A stretch of 13,147 bases of DNA from an uncultured Bacteroidales bacterium (GCA_934702165.1 CAKUYG010000045.1:1-13147), one strand, 5' to 3'; counted from the stretch's first letter, positions 1 to 5,046 are shown. The notes: a model not told the origin generated them from the letters alone. A program made the numbers and translations.

Positions 1-378
1 AATAAAGGTGAAGTCTGTTGTGATGTTGAAATTGTTTGCCGGGATGAAAGCATAGTAGTTTATCCCATCCATAAGCTGGAATCCCTTGCTCTCGAGTTTG
101 GAGGATGCGGCTCCGGATGTCAATGTGCGCAGGAGTGCCGCGTCCGCCTTTCCTTTGTTGCCCTCCCTTCCGAATACGATCACGTCCTCGCTTGACCCCC
201 AAGTGAACTTGAGGGCATCGTTTTCCCAATTCAAACTCTTGGTCTGGAGTGGCAGCTCCGGCTGCTCGATTGTGGCGAAAATGCCCTCGCCCTCAGGCTT
301 TGCTGCCGGCTCAAGGGTGGATGTACACCCTGCCAATGCGGCTATTGTGCCGGTGATTGCTAAAAATTGTCTTTTCAT
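1..378 (-). CDS. Putative fimbrillin-like surface lipoprotein, 3' end cut off by the window edge
   Basis: Reading the minus strand from the ATG at 378 gives 126 codons with no stop before base 1, so the C-terminal part lies outside the window. The N-terminus has a short basic start (MKRQ), a hydrophobic stretch and the lipobox LAGC at residues 15-18, so it should be cleaved by signal peptidase II and lipidated on Cys18. The residues after the Cys (TSTLEP) do not form the acidic export signal common on surface lipoproteins of this phylum, so side and membrane are uncertain. The mature part (a W-N-D-x-L-K-F-T-W segment, then a TLTSGAASSKLES segment, then YYAFIP) resembles the alternating pattern of fimbrillin/Mfa-like beta-sandwich lipoproteins; this is recognition by eye, not a domain hit. 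It follows the 45-residue gene by 14 bases and is probably co-transcribed with it. No Shine-Dalgarno sequence is visible. Confidence 0.72.
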   Translation of the reverse strand, partial: MKRQFLAITGTIAALAGCTSTLEPAAKPEGEGIFATIEQPELPLQTKSLNWENDALKFTWGSSEDVIVFGREGNKGKADAALLRTLTSGAASSKLESKGFQLMDGINYYAFIPANNFNITTDFTFI

Positions 379-392
379 GTTGCTGCTGTTGA

Positions 393-530
393 TTAGAAGT
401 AAATAGGATCGTACGGGTTTTGCCCTGTTGTTTCCCCGCTCGTACAGATGACCCCGGCTGGGTTGATGTCGAACAGCTCTACTTCCGGTCTTACATAGGG
501 CTGTGTCTGTTTTTCGCTGTTTGCCTTCAT
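393..530 (-). CDS. Small 45-residue protein of a Bacteroidales-type short family, function unknown
   Basis: The minus-strand frame from ATG at 530 to TAA at 393-395 encodes 45 residues. No other in-frame ATG lies between this start and an upstream in-frame TGA. The peptide has a charged N-terminus (MKANSEKQ), a central YVRPEVELFDINPAGVICTS segment with one cysteine (Cys29), then a Gly/Glu/Thr stretch and a DPIYF end. I recall similar short Bacteroidales proteins (a P-E-[IV]-E-[LV] core, then a V-[IL]-C-x-S-G motif, then an acidic or DPY tail), usually annotated as hypothetical; no function is known to me. There is no signal peptide or membrane segment. The stop is 14 bases before the lipoprotein start, so the two probably form an operon. 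The P-E-V-E/C-T-S-G pattern is the main reason to treat it as coding. Confidence 0.66.
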   Translation of the reverse strand: MKANSEKQTQPYVRPEVELFDINPAGVICTSGETTGQNPYDPIYF

Positions 531-630
531 AAAGATGATGGACTTGTGCCGGCTGCCCCGGTCCGGCTGTAAATAGTTATTCTGATAGGCAGATAATACG
601 ATGCCGGGACAGGGTCAACTGCACACGCAC

Positions 631-655
631 CAAAGGCCGGCAAAGGTCGGCAAGG
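631..655. repeat. 10-bp tandem repeat, two and a half copies
   Basis: Bases 631-640 and 641-650 are copies of CAAAGGYCGG, differing only at one C/T position, followed by a partial third copy (CAAGG, 651-655). The period of 10 bases is about one helical turn. It sits in the divergent gap upstream of the minus-strand operon, where a regulator-binding site would be plausible, but nothing in the sequence names the regulator. Confidence 0.55.
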
Positions 656-730
656 GGATTGCAAACAATTGACACATTGTGTTATATGCCCGCTTTTCAG
701 CTTGTACTCTGTGCAAAAAAGCGGATGCTA

Positions 731-747
731 ATATATATATATATATA
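731..747. repeat. AT dinucleotide repeat (8.5 units) upstream of a promoter
   Basis: Seventeen bases of uninterrupted alternating A and T run from 731 to 747, ending 18 bases before the -33 box of the acyltransferase promoter. It may act as a flexible AT-rich upstream element or as a slippage-prone tract. Confidence 0.7.
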
Positions 748-765
748 AGTACTTTTCCAAATTTT

Positions 766-798
766 TTTGGACTTTGTCCGAAAAAATGCATAACTTTG
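766..798 (+). promoter_or_regulatory. Bacteroidota-type promoter of the acyltransferase gene
   Basis: A TTTG -33 box (766-769) is followed after 21 bases by TAACTTTG (791-798), a perfect match to the phylum's TAnnTTTG -7 box. Transcription would start near 803-806, giving a leader of about 20 bases to the ATG at 826. The promoter lies downstream of the alternative upstream start at 679, which argues against that longer reading. Confidence 0.75.
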
Positions 799-825
799 CG
801 TCCATATTACTATACTAATACACTG

Positions 826-1971
826 ATGAGAAAACATTTTCTTGACAATCTGCGCTGGAGCGTTGTTCTGGCGGTGCTCGTCTACCATGTCTTCTACAAT
901 TTCAATGCGGAGGGCGTGTTCGGCGGGTTAGGGTCGTTTGCTGATGTACAGTATCAGGACAGCATAATGTATGTCCTCTATCCTTGGTTCATGGTGGTAC
1001 TCTTTCTGGTGTCCGGAGTGTGCAGTCGCTATGCCCTAGCTTCAAAAGGCCCGAGGGAGTTCGTCCGTAGCCGTACGCTCAAACTTCTGGTGCCGTCTAC
1101 AGTCGGGTTGTTCGTGTTCCAGTGGATACTCGGCTACTTCAACACCCGGATTGCCGGGGCGTGGGACTCGATCCCGTCGTTCGCCCGTTATCCGGCCATG
1201 GTGTTCAGCGGGGTCGGCCCGCTGTGGTTCATACAGCTTCTGTGGCTGTATTCGCTTCTGGCGGCGGTGATCTACCGGATTTTTCCGGGACGGATTTCTT
1301 CGGGGGAAAACAGCCGGCCGGCCGGGGGTGTAAGCTCCGCCGCCACGTCAACTTCAGGGCGGGCCCAGGCTTCCGAGCTGCCCCGCAAACTGGCTTCCGG
1401 CCTCGCACTTCTTGCCGGCGGCTTCCTGCTGCTCTGGGGAGCGGCGCAGAGTCAGATTGACTCTCCATCCACGGCTCAAGGCCTGCTGAACCTGTACCGG
1501 CCGGCGTTTTATATCGTCCCGTTCCTGCTCGGCTATTTCATATTTTCAGATGAAAGGGTGCAGAGGCTGCTCTCTGAAATCAGCCTGCCTCTTCTCGTCG
1601 CCGCCGTTGCCGGATCTGTCTTGTATTCTCTGCACTATTTCGGGACGGACTATACTTCTCCGTCCTGCCTGCAGAGCGTATGGACCAACCTCTATGCCTG
1701 GGTCGCCACGCTCGCGATGTTCGGGTGCTACAAAAGATGGGCGGACAGGACTTCTCCGGTGGCTGACTACCTGACCCGCAGCAGCTTCGGACTATATATC
1801 GTCCACATGGCGGTATGCACCGGGCTGTGCTTCCTGCTCAAAAGTTCCGGCTTGCCGGTTTGGAGCATCTATTGCCTTGCCCTGACCGGGACAGCCGCCG
1901 GAAGCGTGTTCCTGTATGAACTGCTCCGGCGCATACCGGTGCTGCGCTGGTGCGTTTTCGGTATCAGGTAA
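826..1971 (+). CDS. Membrane acyltransferase, acyltransferase-3 family (OpgC-like)
   Basis: The 381-residue polytopic membrane protein has about ten hydrophobic segments. It opens with HFLDNLRWSVVLAVLVYH (residues 4-21), the usual start of acyltransferase-3 proteins: an acidic-x-x-Arg element (D7, R10) and a conserved His (H21) in the first membrane segment. Later stretches (FMVVLFLVSGV, RTLKLLVPSTVGL, GPLWFIQLLWLYSLL) resemble the OpgC-type branch, whose members transfer acyl groups to periplasmic glucans or other glycans. A polar loop rich in Ser, Gly and Ala (about residues 160-185) separates membrane segments. The real acceptor cannot be read from sequence; a surface polysaccharide or peptidoglycan is possible. 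The start at 826 is chosen because the family begins right there and the promoter lies just upstream. The gene seems monocistronic and converges on rpsU. Confidence 0.85.
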   Translation: MRKHFLDNLRWSVVLAVLVYHVFYNFNAEGVFGGLGSFADVQYQDSIMYVLYPWFMVVLFLVSGVCSRYALASKGPREFVRSRTLKLLVPSTVGLFVFQWILGYFNTRIAGAWDSIPSFARYPAMVFSGVGPLWFIQLLWLYSLLAAVIYRIFPGRISSGENSRPAGGVSSAATSTSGRAQASELPRKLASGLALLAGGFLLLWGAAQSQIDSPSTAQGLLNLYRPAFYIVPFLLGYFIFSDERVQRLLSEISLPLLVAAVAGSVLYSLHYFGTDYTSPSCLQSVWTNLYAWVATLAMFGCYKRWADRTSPVADYLTRSSFGLYIVHMAVCTGLCFLLKSSGLPVWSIYCLALTGTAAGSVFLYELLRRIPVLRWCVFGIR

Positions 1972-2022
1972 TGTAGCGGGCTTCTGTACGGAAAGCCACC
2001 AGGCCGCCCAGACGCAACGCAA

Positions 2023-2051
2023 AAGCGGCAGGCCTTAATGGTCTGCCGCTT
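2023..2051. terminator. Hairpin terminator between convergent acyltransferase and rpsU genes
   Basis: Arms at 2023-2034 and 2040-2051 pair over 12 positions with a single G-U wobble (AAGCGGCAGGCC against GGTCTGCCGCTT) around a 5-base loop. On the minus strand the hairpin is followed by TTTT (complement of 2021-2024); on the plus strand only by TTCAAT. It probably acts in both directions. A smaller stem (GTCAC/GTGAC, 2058-2072) lies beside it. Confidence 0.72.
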
Positions 2052-2085
2052 CAATATGTCACTGTAGGTGACTGAAATGATCGTC

Positions 2086-2116
2086 TGTCTCAAGGCGGAG
2101 ATGCTCCGGTGAGACA
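2086..2116 (-). terminator. Two-part hairpin just downstream of rpsU
   Basis: TGTCTCA (2086-2092) pairs perfectly with TGAGACA (2110-2116), and inside it CGGAG (2096-2100) pairs with CTCCG (2104-2108). It begins 13 bases after the rpsU stop. There is no run of U right after it, so it may protect the 3' end or pause polymerase ahead of the stronger hairpin at 2023-2051. Part of it looks like a copy of the rpsU 3' end. Confidence 0.55.
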
Positions 2117-2128
2117 CGCCGCGATGTA

Positions 2129-2323
2129 CTACTGCTCGTCTTCGAGACGGAGATGCTGAACGTAGATGGCCTTCGCCCTTGCGATGCGGCGCTTCTCGGA
2201 CGGCTTCTCGAAATTCTTGCGTGCGCGAAGCTCACGGATAGCTCCGGTCTTCTCGAACTTCCTCTTGAATTTCTTGAGAGCCCTTTCGATGTTCTCTCCT
2301 TCCTTTACTGGTACGATAATCAT
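2129..2323 (-). CDS. rpsU: 30S ribosomal protein bS21
   Basis: This 64-residue basic protein begins MIIVPVKEGENIERALKKFK and carries the S21 signature (basic helices, FEKTGAIRELRARKNFEKPSEKRR). It binds the small subunit near the 3' end of 16S rRNA, next to S6 and S18. In Bacteroidota, bS21 with S6 and S18 is known to help sequester the anti-Shine-Dalgarno tail, which explains the scarcity of Shine-Dalgarno sequences in this phylum. The gene has its own promoter (2359-2388) and, uniquely in this window, an extended Shine-Dalgarno sequence (2332-2342). The C-terminus is YVQHLRLEDEQ, with a partial copy of the coding 3' end found again downstream. It follows the sirtuin gene in the same direction with 54 bases between, so read-through from the ATPase-sirtuin operon is also possible. 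Confidence 0.95.
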   Translation of the reverse strand: MIIVPVKEGENIERALKKFKRKFEKTGAIRELRARKNFEKPSEKRRIARAKAIYVQHLRLEDEQ

Positions 2324-2331
2324 TTCTTTAA

Positions 2332-2342
2332 ATCACCCCCTT
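2332..2342 (-). promoter_or_regulatory. Extended Shine-Dalgarno sequence of rpsU
   Basis: On the minus strand the leader reads AAGGGGGTGAT, matching the full complement of the 16S rRNA tail (AAGGAGGTGAT) at 10 of 11 positions; the mismatch still permits a G-U pair. It ends 8 bases before the rpsU ATG. None of the other starts in this window has a comparable sequence. In Bacteroidota such an rpsU Shine-Dalgarno is understood as an autoregulatory sensor: ribosomes lacking S21 expose their anti-Shine-Dalgarno and translate rpsU preferentially. Confidence 0.85.
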
Positions 2343-2358
2343 TTTCTTTTTGGCGGCG

Positions 2359-2388
2359 CAAAGATAGCGATTAATTTCTATAATCCAA
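2359..2388 (-). promoter_or_regulatory. rpsU promoter, -33 box inside the end of the sirtuin gene
   Basis: On the minus strand TATCTTTG (2359-2366) matches TAnnTTTG, with TTG (2386-2388) 19 bases upstream. The TTG lies within the last codons of the sirtuin gene (stop at 2378-2380). Transcription would start around 2351-2354, leaving a leader of about 30 bases that contains the extended Shine-Dalgarno. Confidence 0.72.
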
Positions 2389-3094
2389 GAACTGAGAACA
2401 CGAAATCTTTCACCCCTTCGGTGGCCGGTTTCATGATGTGGGTGATCCTGTGGTCGGGCAGGCGCATCGGGGCCGGGTCAACAATATATATAGGTGTGTC
2501 GGCGGAGGCGTAGCGGTACAGCCCGGCGGCAGGGTAGACCTGGAGGGATGTCCCCACTATCAGCAGGATGTCCGCCCGGCTTACAAGTTCGATGGCCCGC
2601 TCGATCTTCGGGACGGCTTCTCCGAAGAATACGATGTGCGGCCTGTATTGCGCTCCGTCCGGGGCCAGGTCTCCGAGATGCACCTCGCCATAGCCTATGT
2701 CGATGACGTATTTCTCCGAATATCCGTCCCTTTCGTTGCAGGTGTCCTCCGGGCGGATCTTTGTCAGCTCGCCGTGGAGATGCACGACATGAGTAGAGCC
2801 GGCCCTTTCGTGCAGATTGTCAACGTTCTGGGTGATCACGTCCACTACGTGTTTCTCCTCAAGTGCCGCGATGAGCCTGTGGGCTTCGTTGGGGCGTGCC
2901 TCCTTGAGCTCCGCCCTGCGCACGTTGTAGAACTCCAGCACTTTTCCCGGGTCGCGCTGCCAACCCTCGACGGAGGCGACCTCCATCGGATCCACGCCGT
3001 TCCACAGGCCCCCGTTGTCGCGGTAGGTCTTCAGGCCGCTTTCAGCGCTGACCCCGGCTCCGGTCAGCACGGCTATTCTTGTTTTCCCTTTCAT
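2378..3094 (-). CDS. cobB: NAD-dependent protein deacylase, sirtuin class III type (CobB-like), lacking the zinc cysteines
   Basis: The 238-residue Sir2 protein would remove acyl groups from lysines using NAD+, releasing nicotinamide and O-acyl-ADP-ribose. The NAD-binding GAGVSAESG lies at residues 12-20, TQNVDNLHERAGS at 88-100, the catalytic His107 in HLHGEL, and GTSLQVYPAAGL at 181-192. FYNVRR at 55-60 supplies the Tyr56 and Arg59 pair that in E. coli CobB and human SIRT5 binds succinyl- or malonyl-lysine, so desuccinylase/demalonylase activity is likely. The zinc-ribbon region (about 110-150) has only one cysteine (Cys119) instead of four. The ATG at 3094 overlaps the stop of the upstream ATPase gene as ATGA, suggesting translational coupling. 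The frame stays open further upstream inside the ATPase gene, but the family N-terminus begins right at 3094. Cytoplasmic. Confidence 0.92.
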   Translation of the reverse strand: MKGKTRIAVLTGAGVSAESGLKTYRDNGGLWNGVDPMEVASVEGWQRDPGKVLEFYNVRRAELKEARPNEAHRLIAALEEKHVVDVITQNVDNLHERAGSTHVVHLHGELTKIRPEDTCNERDGYSEKYVIDIGYGEVHLGDLAPDGAQYRPHIVFFGEAVPKIERAIELVSRADILLIVGTSLQVYPAAGLYRYASADTPIYIVDPAPMRLPDHRITHIMKPATEGVKDFVFSVLGL

Positions 3095-4245
3095 ATCTTC
3101 ATCCCGTAATAATATCTTCTCGCCCAATACTCGAACAGGGGGTCGATCACCGTCGGCGTCCCGGCCTCGTCGAACATGATGATCTCCTTCTTGCAGAGCG
3201 CGTCCTTGAGGCGCCGCACGTTGGCTGATGAGTTGAAGGCGTATTGCTCTATGACGTCTGCGCTCGTGAACTTGGTCTGCCCGTCCAACACCGCCCGGAG
3301 CATGCTCACCTGAAAAGTGGTCAGATCCTCCATCATGGCGACAAAGCGCGGCTCGTGGATGGACAGGATGGTGGAGAGGGCCTCGTTGAGTATCGGCTCC
3401 ATTATGTATCCTCTGGTGAGGGAGTCGCAGATGGCGGAGAAGTGGTTGATGTAGCAGATGTTGTTGCGGAAGAGCTTGCACACTCCGAGCAGCAGGTCCC
3501 TGTCGATGACCTTGCCGGTGGCGAGAAGGCCCCTTATCACGTGGTCTATTATTTCACGTGTGTCTATCTCCCCGAGCTTGACCCGCTCCGCCTGGCGGAA
3601 GAAATATTTCTTTGTCCCGAACATCTCGTACATCGCGTTGACCTTGGAGCCCATGAAAATGTACGAGGCTGCGGCCCTGTCCTCCGGCTCCAATGCCCGG
3701 AACGTCTCTTCCATCAGACGGCATGCCATGTCCCCGTCTTCGGTCAGCATTATGTTCTGGAATTCATCGAAAAGGACGTGGATCTTCTTTCCGCACTTGC
3801 GTGCCGCGCGGTAGGGTAGGGAAAGCACGGCCTTGAGGTCGTCCCGGTCCATTTCCCATTTCAGGGAGAGGATCTCTCCCGTGTCGGCGAATCTCTGCGG
3901 ATCGAATATGAAGTGGGTCCCGGGCAGGAGAGCTTCGACCATGGGACTGTAGTCCTGCGGATTGCCGTATGCGGCGCGCAGCACTTCCGAACCGAGTGTG
4001 GTCGCGAAGTCCCTGAGAGTCCGTATGCTGAGCAGGCTCATCCCGGCGGTGACGAAATTCTCGCCGGATGATTTCATGTTGAAGAAAGTCTGCTGGACCA
4101 GGGATGTCTTGCCGGCTTTGGGCGGCTCGTAGATGACTATATTCTCGCCCTGACTCAGCAGATTGGCCAGGGTACGCGCCTCGACTTTCCTGCCGATGTT
4201 GGCTTTGCCGGTCACGTATTTGCTGTACACGAATGGGATGTCCAT
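3091..4245 (-). CDS. Archaeal-type P-loop ATPase with C-terminal winged-helix-like region, function unknown
   Basis: The 384-residue soluble protein has a Walker A at residues 40-48 (EPPKAGKTS), where the usual first Gly is Glu40. The Walker B IHVLFDEFQN (155-164) has the Asp160-Glu161 pair, and YIFMGSK (about 195-201) is a candidate sensor-1 strand. The C-terminal third (about 305-384) looks like a winged helix, ending in VIDPLFEYWARRYY, the L-x-D-P-L-F-x-x-W-x-R-R tail typical of the archaeal ATPase/MNS-STAND group (PF01637-like). Such proteins are NTP-driven switches or sensors with unknown partners; no transmembrane or effector domain is fused here. Its last codon overlaps the sirtuin start by 4 bases, so the sirtuin is the obvious candidate partner. 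The start at 4245 gives the normal N-terminus (MDIPFVYSKYVTGK, preceding a helix). No Shine-Dalgarno. Confidence 0.82.
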   Translation of the reverse strand: MDIPFVYSKYVTGKANIGRKVEARTLANLLSQGENIVIYEPPKAGKTSLVQQTFFNMKSSGENFVTAGMSLLSIRTLRDFATTLGSEVLRAAYGNPQDYSPMVEALLPGTHFIFDPQRFADTGEILSLKWEMDRDDLKAVLSLPYRAARKCGKKIHVLFDEFQNIMLTEDGDMACRLMEETFRALEPEDRAAASYIFMGSKVNAMYEMFGTKKYFFRQAERVKLGEIDTREIIDHVIRGLLATGKVIDRDLLLGVCKLFRNNICYINHFSAICDSLTRGYIMEPILNEALSTILSIHEPRFVAMMEDLTTFQVSMLRAVLDGQTKFTSADVIEQYAFNSSANVRRLKDALCKKEIIMFDEAGTPTVIDPLFEYWARRYYYGMKI

Positions 4246-4267
4246 AATCCGGAAAATGCTAGTGGGA

Positions 4268-4275
4268 CAAATTTA
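4268..4275 (-). promoter_or_regulatory. Possible -7 box for the ATPase-sirtuin operon
   Basis: On the minus strand the sequence reads TAAATTTG, a perfect TAnnTTTG, 22 bases upstream of the ATPase start. No TTG is found 19-21 bases further upstream, so only half the promoter is supported. It is an inverted copy of the rplU -7 box 30 bases away. Confidence 0.45.
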
Positions 4276-4282
4276 ATAAAAT

Positions 4283-4313
4283 TTTGCGTATAAGATAAAA
4301 ATGCCTAAATTTG
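4283..4313 (+). promoter_or_regulatory. Promoter of the rplU-rpmA operon
   Basis: TTTG (4283-4286) and TAAATTTG (4306-4313) are separated by 19 bases, fitting the phylum consensus. Transcription would start near 4318-4321, leaving an untranslated leader of about 85 bases before rplU. Confidence 0.75.
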
Positions 4314-4319
4314 CGCCCG

Positions 4320-4403
4320 ATTATTTATGGCCGACAAGCTTGAGGTCAAGTGCTGTCCATGCAGGGCGGCCGCTTGCGGTCCGGACTTTTAAACAAGTTT
4401 CAA
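4320..4403 (+). promoter_or_regulatory. Candidate structured leader of rplU
   Basis: The roughly 85-base leader can fold. GTCC (4355-4358) pairs with GGAC (4383-4386), enclosing a hairpin made by GGCCGC (4368-4373) and GCGGTC (4376-4381). A further CTTGA/TCAAG palindrome lies at 4339-4350. L21 operons in other phyla carry autoregulatory leaders; whether this one binds L21 is inference, and I do not recognise a described RNA family. No Shine-Dalgarno precedes the ATG. Confidence 0.4.
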
Positions 4404-4715
4404 ATGTACGCAATCGTAGACATTGCAGGCCAGCAGTTCAAAGTAGAGGCTGGAAACGAGATCTTCGTGCCGAGGCTTGCCGACGCCAAAGATGCTGATG
4501 TGGAGTTCAAGAAGGTGCTTCTTGTCGCAGGTGAAGGCGATGTGAAGGTCGGAGCTCCTTATGTGGAGGGTGCTGTAGTGAAGGCTACCGTCCTCGATGA
4601 CAACGCCAAGGCTGACAAGGTTCTTGTATTCAAGAAGATACGCCGCAAGGGCTTCCAGAAGCTCAACGGTCACCGTCAGAAACTCACCAAGATTAAAATC
4701 AACGAAATCGCTTAA
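4404..4715 (+). CDS. rplU: 50S ribosomal protein bL21
   Basis: The 103-residue protein begins [20 protein letters not shown], the standard L21 N-terminus, and ends [18 protein letters not shown]. Its length equals that of E. coli L21. It binds 23S rRNA in the large subunit. The frame continues upstream with possible earlier starts (for example at 4350), but these would add residues absent from the family and lie within the structured leader, so 4404 is chosen. It is the first gene of an operon with rpmA, 5 bases apart, the near-universal pairing. Confidence 0.97.
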   Translation: MYAIVDIAGQQFKVEAGNEIFVPRLADAKDADVEFKKVLLVAGEGDVKVGAPYVEGAVVKATVLDDNAKADKVLVFKKIRRKGFQKLNGHRQKLTKIKINEIA

Positions 4716-4720
4716 GGATT

Positions 4721-4981
4721 ATGGCACACAAGAAAGGTCAATCAAGTTCTAAGAACGGTCGTGAGTCACAAAGCAAACGTCTCGGACTCAAGAAATTCGG
4801 TGGCGAATTCGTTAAGGCCGGCAACATCATAGTACGCCAGAGGGGCACTGTCCACAACCCGGACAAGAACGTGGGCATGGGCAAGGATCACACTCTCTAC
4901 GCCCTCATCGACGGTACTGTAAAGTTCTTCCGCAAGAAGAACGACAAATCTTATGTTTCGGTACTCCCGTTAGAGAATTAA
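4721..4981 (+). CDS. rpmA: 50S ribosomal protein bL27
   Basis: The 86-residue protein begins [20 protein letters not shown], the L27 N-terminal tail that reaches the peptidyl-transferase centre, followed by [20 protein letters not shown] and [20 protein letters not shown]. The tail begins directly at Met, so there is no cleavable N-terminal extension like the one found in Firmicutes. The start lies 5 bases after the rplU stop. A terminator-like hairpin follows 28 bases after the stop. Confidence 0.97.
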   Translation: MAHKKGQSSSKNGRESQSKRLGLKKFGGEFVKAGNIIVRQRGTVHNPDKNVGMGKDHTLYALIDGTVKFFRKKNDKSYVSVLPLEN

Positions 4982-5046
4982 TCTCGAAGGGGTTTATGTA
5001 GAATCTTCAGGGACTTGCACTTCGAGAAAAGGTGTAAGTCCCTTTT
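4982..5046 (+). terminator. Terminator or attenuator between rpmA and serS
   Basis: A 12-bp stem (5009-5020 with 5032-5043, one G-U pair) around an 11-base loop ends in TTTT (5043-5046), a typical intrinsic terminator. In addition TCTCGAAG (4982-4989) is perfectly complementary to CTTCGAGA (5020-5027), which is the loop and last base of the left arm. The second helix would form first during transcription and could compete with, or make a pseudoknot with, the terminator. No TAnnTTTG box is seen between rpmA and serS, so serS may depend on read-through. Confidence 0.68.

Larger units (their letters stand above)
531..825. other. Divergent intergenic region between the small-protein operon and the acyltransferase gene
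   Basis: No convincing gene was found here. From left to right it holds a GCCGG/CCGGC inverted repeat (548-567) that would lie in the leader of the minus-strand operon, a 10-bp tandem repeat (631-655), a small ACAAT/ATTGT inverted repeat (665-680), an AT-dinucleotide run (731-747) and a plus-strand promoter (766-798). I found no TAnnTTTG box on the minus strand, so the promoter of the small-protein operon is not identified; GACCTTTG and GGCCTTTG within the tandem repeat are only partial matches. Confidence 0.6.

Noticed and set aside
86..406. Open frame on the plus strand, 106 codons
   Set aside because: It lies opposite the lipoprotein gene (1-378, minus), which has a clear lipobox; the plus frame has no recognisable features.
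679..825. Longer N-terminus for the acyltransferase
   Set aside because: The extension starts upstream of the -33/-7 promoter and precedes the family's natural start at 826.
2438..3109. 223-codon plus-strand frame opposite the sirtuin gene
   Set aside because: It mirrors the GC-rich sirtuin coding strand and contains no motif, while the minus strand carries all Sir2 motifs.
3095..3481. In-frame upstream extension of the sirtuin
   Set aside because: It overlaps the ATPase gene out of frame and encodes repetitive His/Arg-rich sequence; the family start is at 3094.
3244..3819. 191-codon plus-strand frame opposite the ATPase gene
   Set aside because: It is a shadow of the ATPase gene, which has Walker A and B motifs.
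2378..4245. Calling the ATPase-sirtuin pair a defence system
   Set aside because: The sirtuin is a short CobB-type deacylase and no mobile-element or other defence genes are near, so only a hypothesis is kept.
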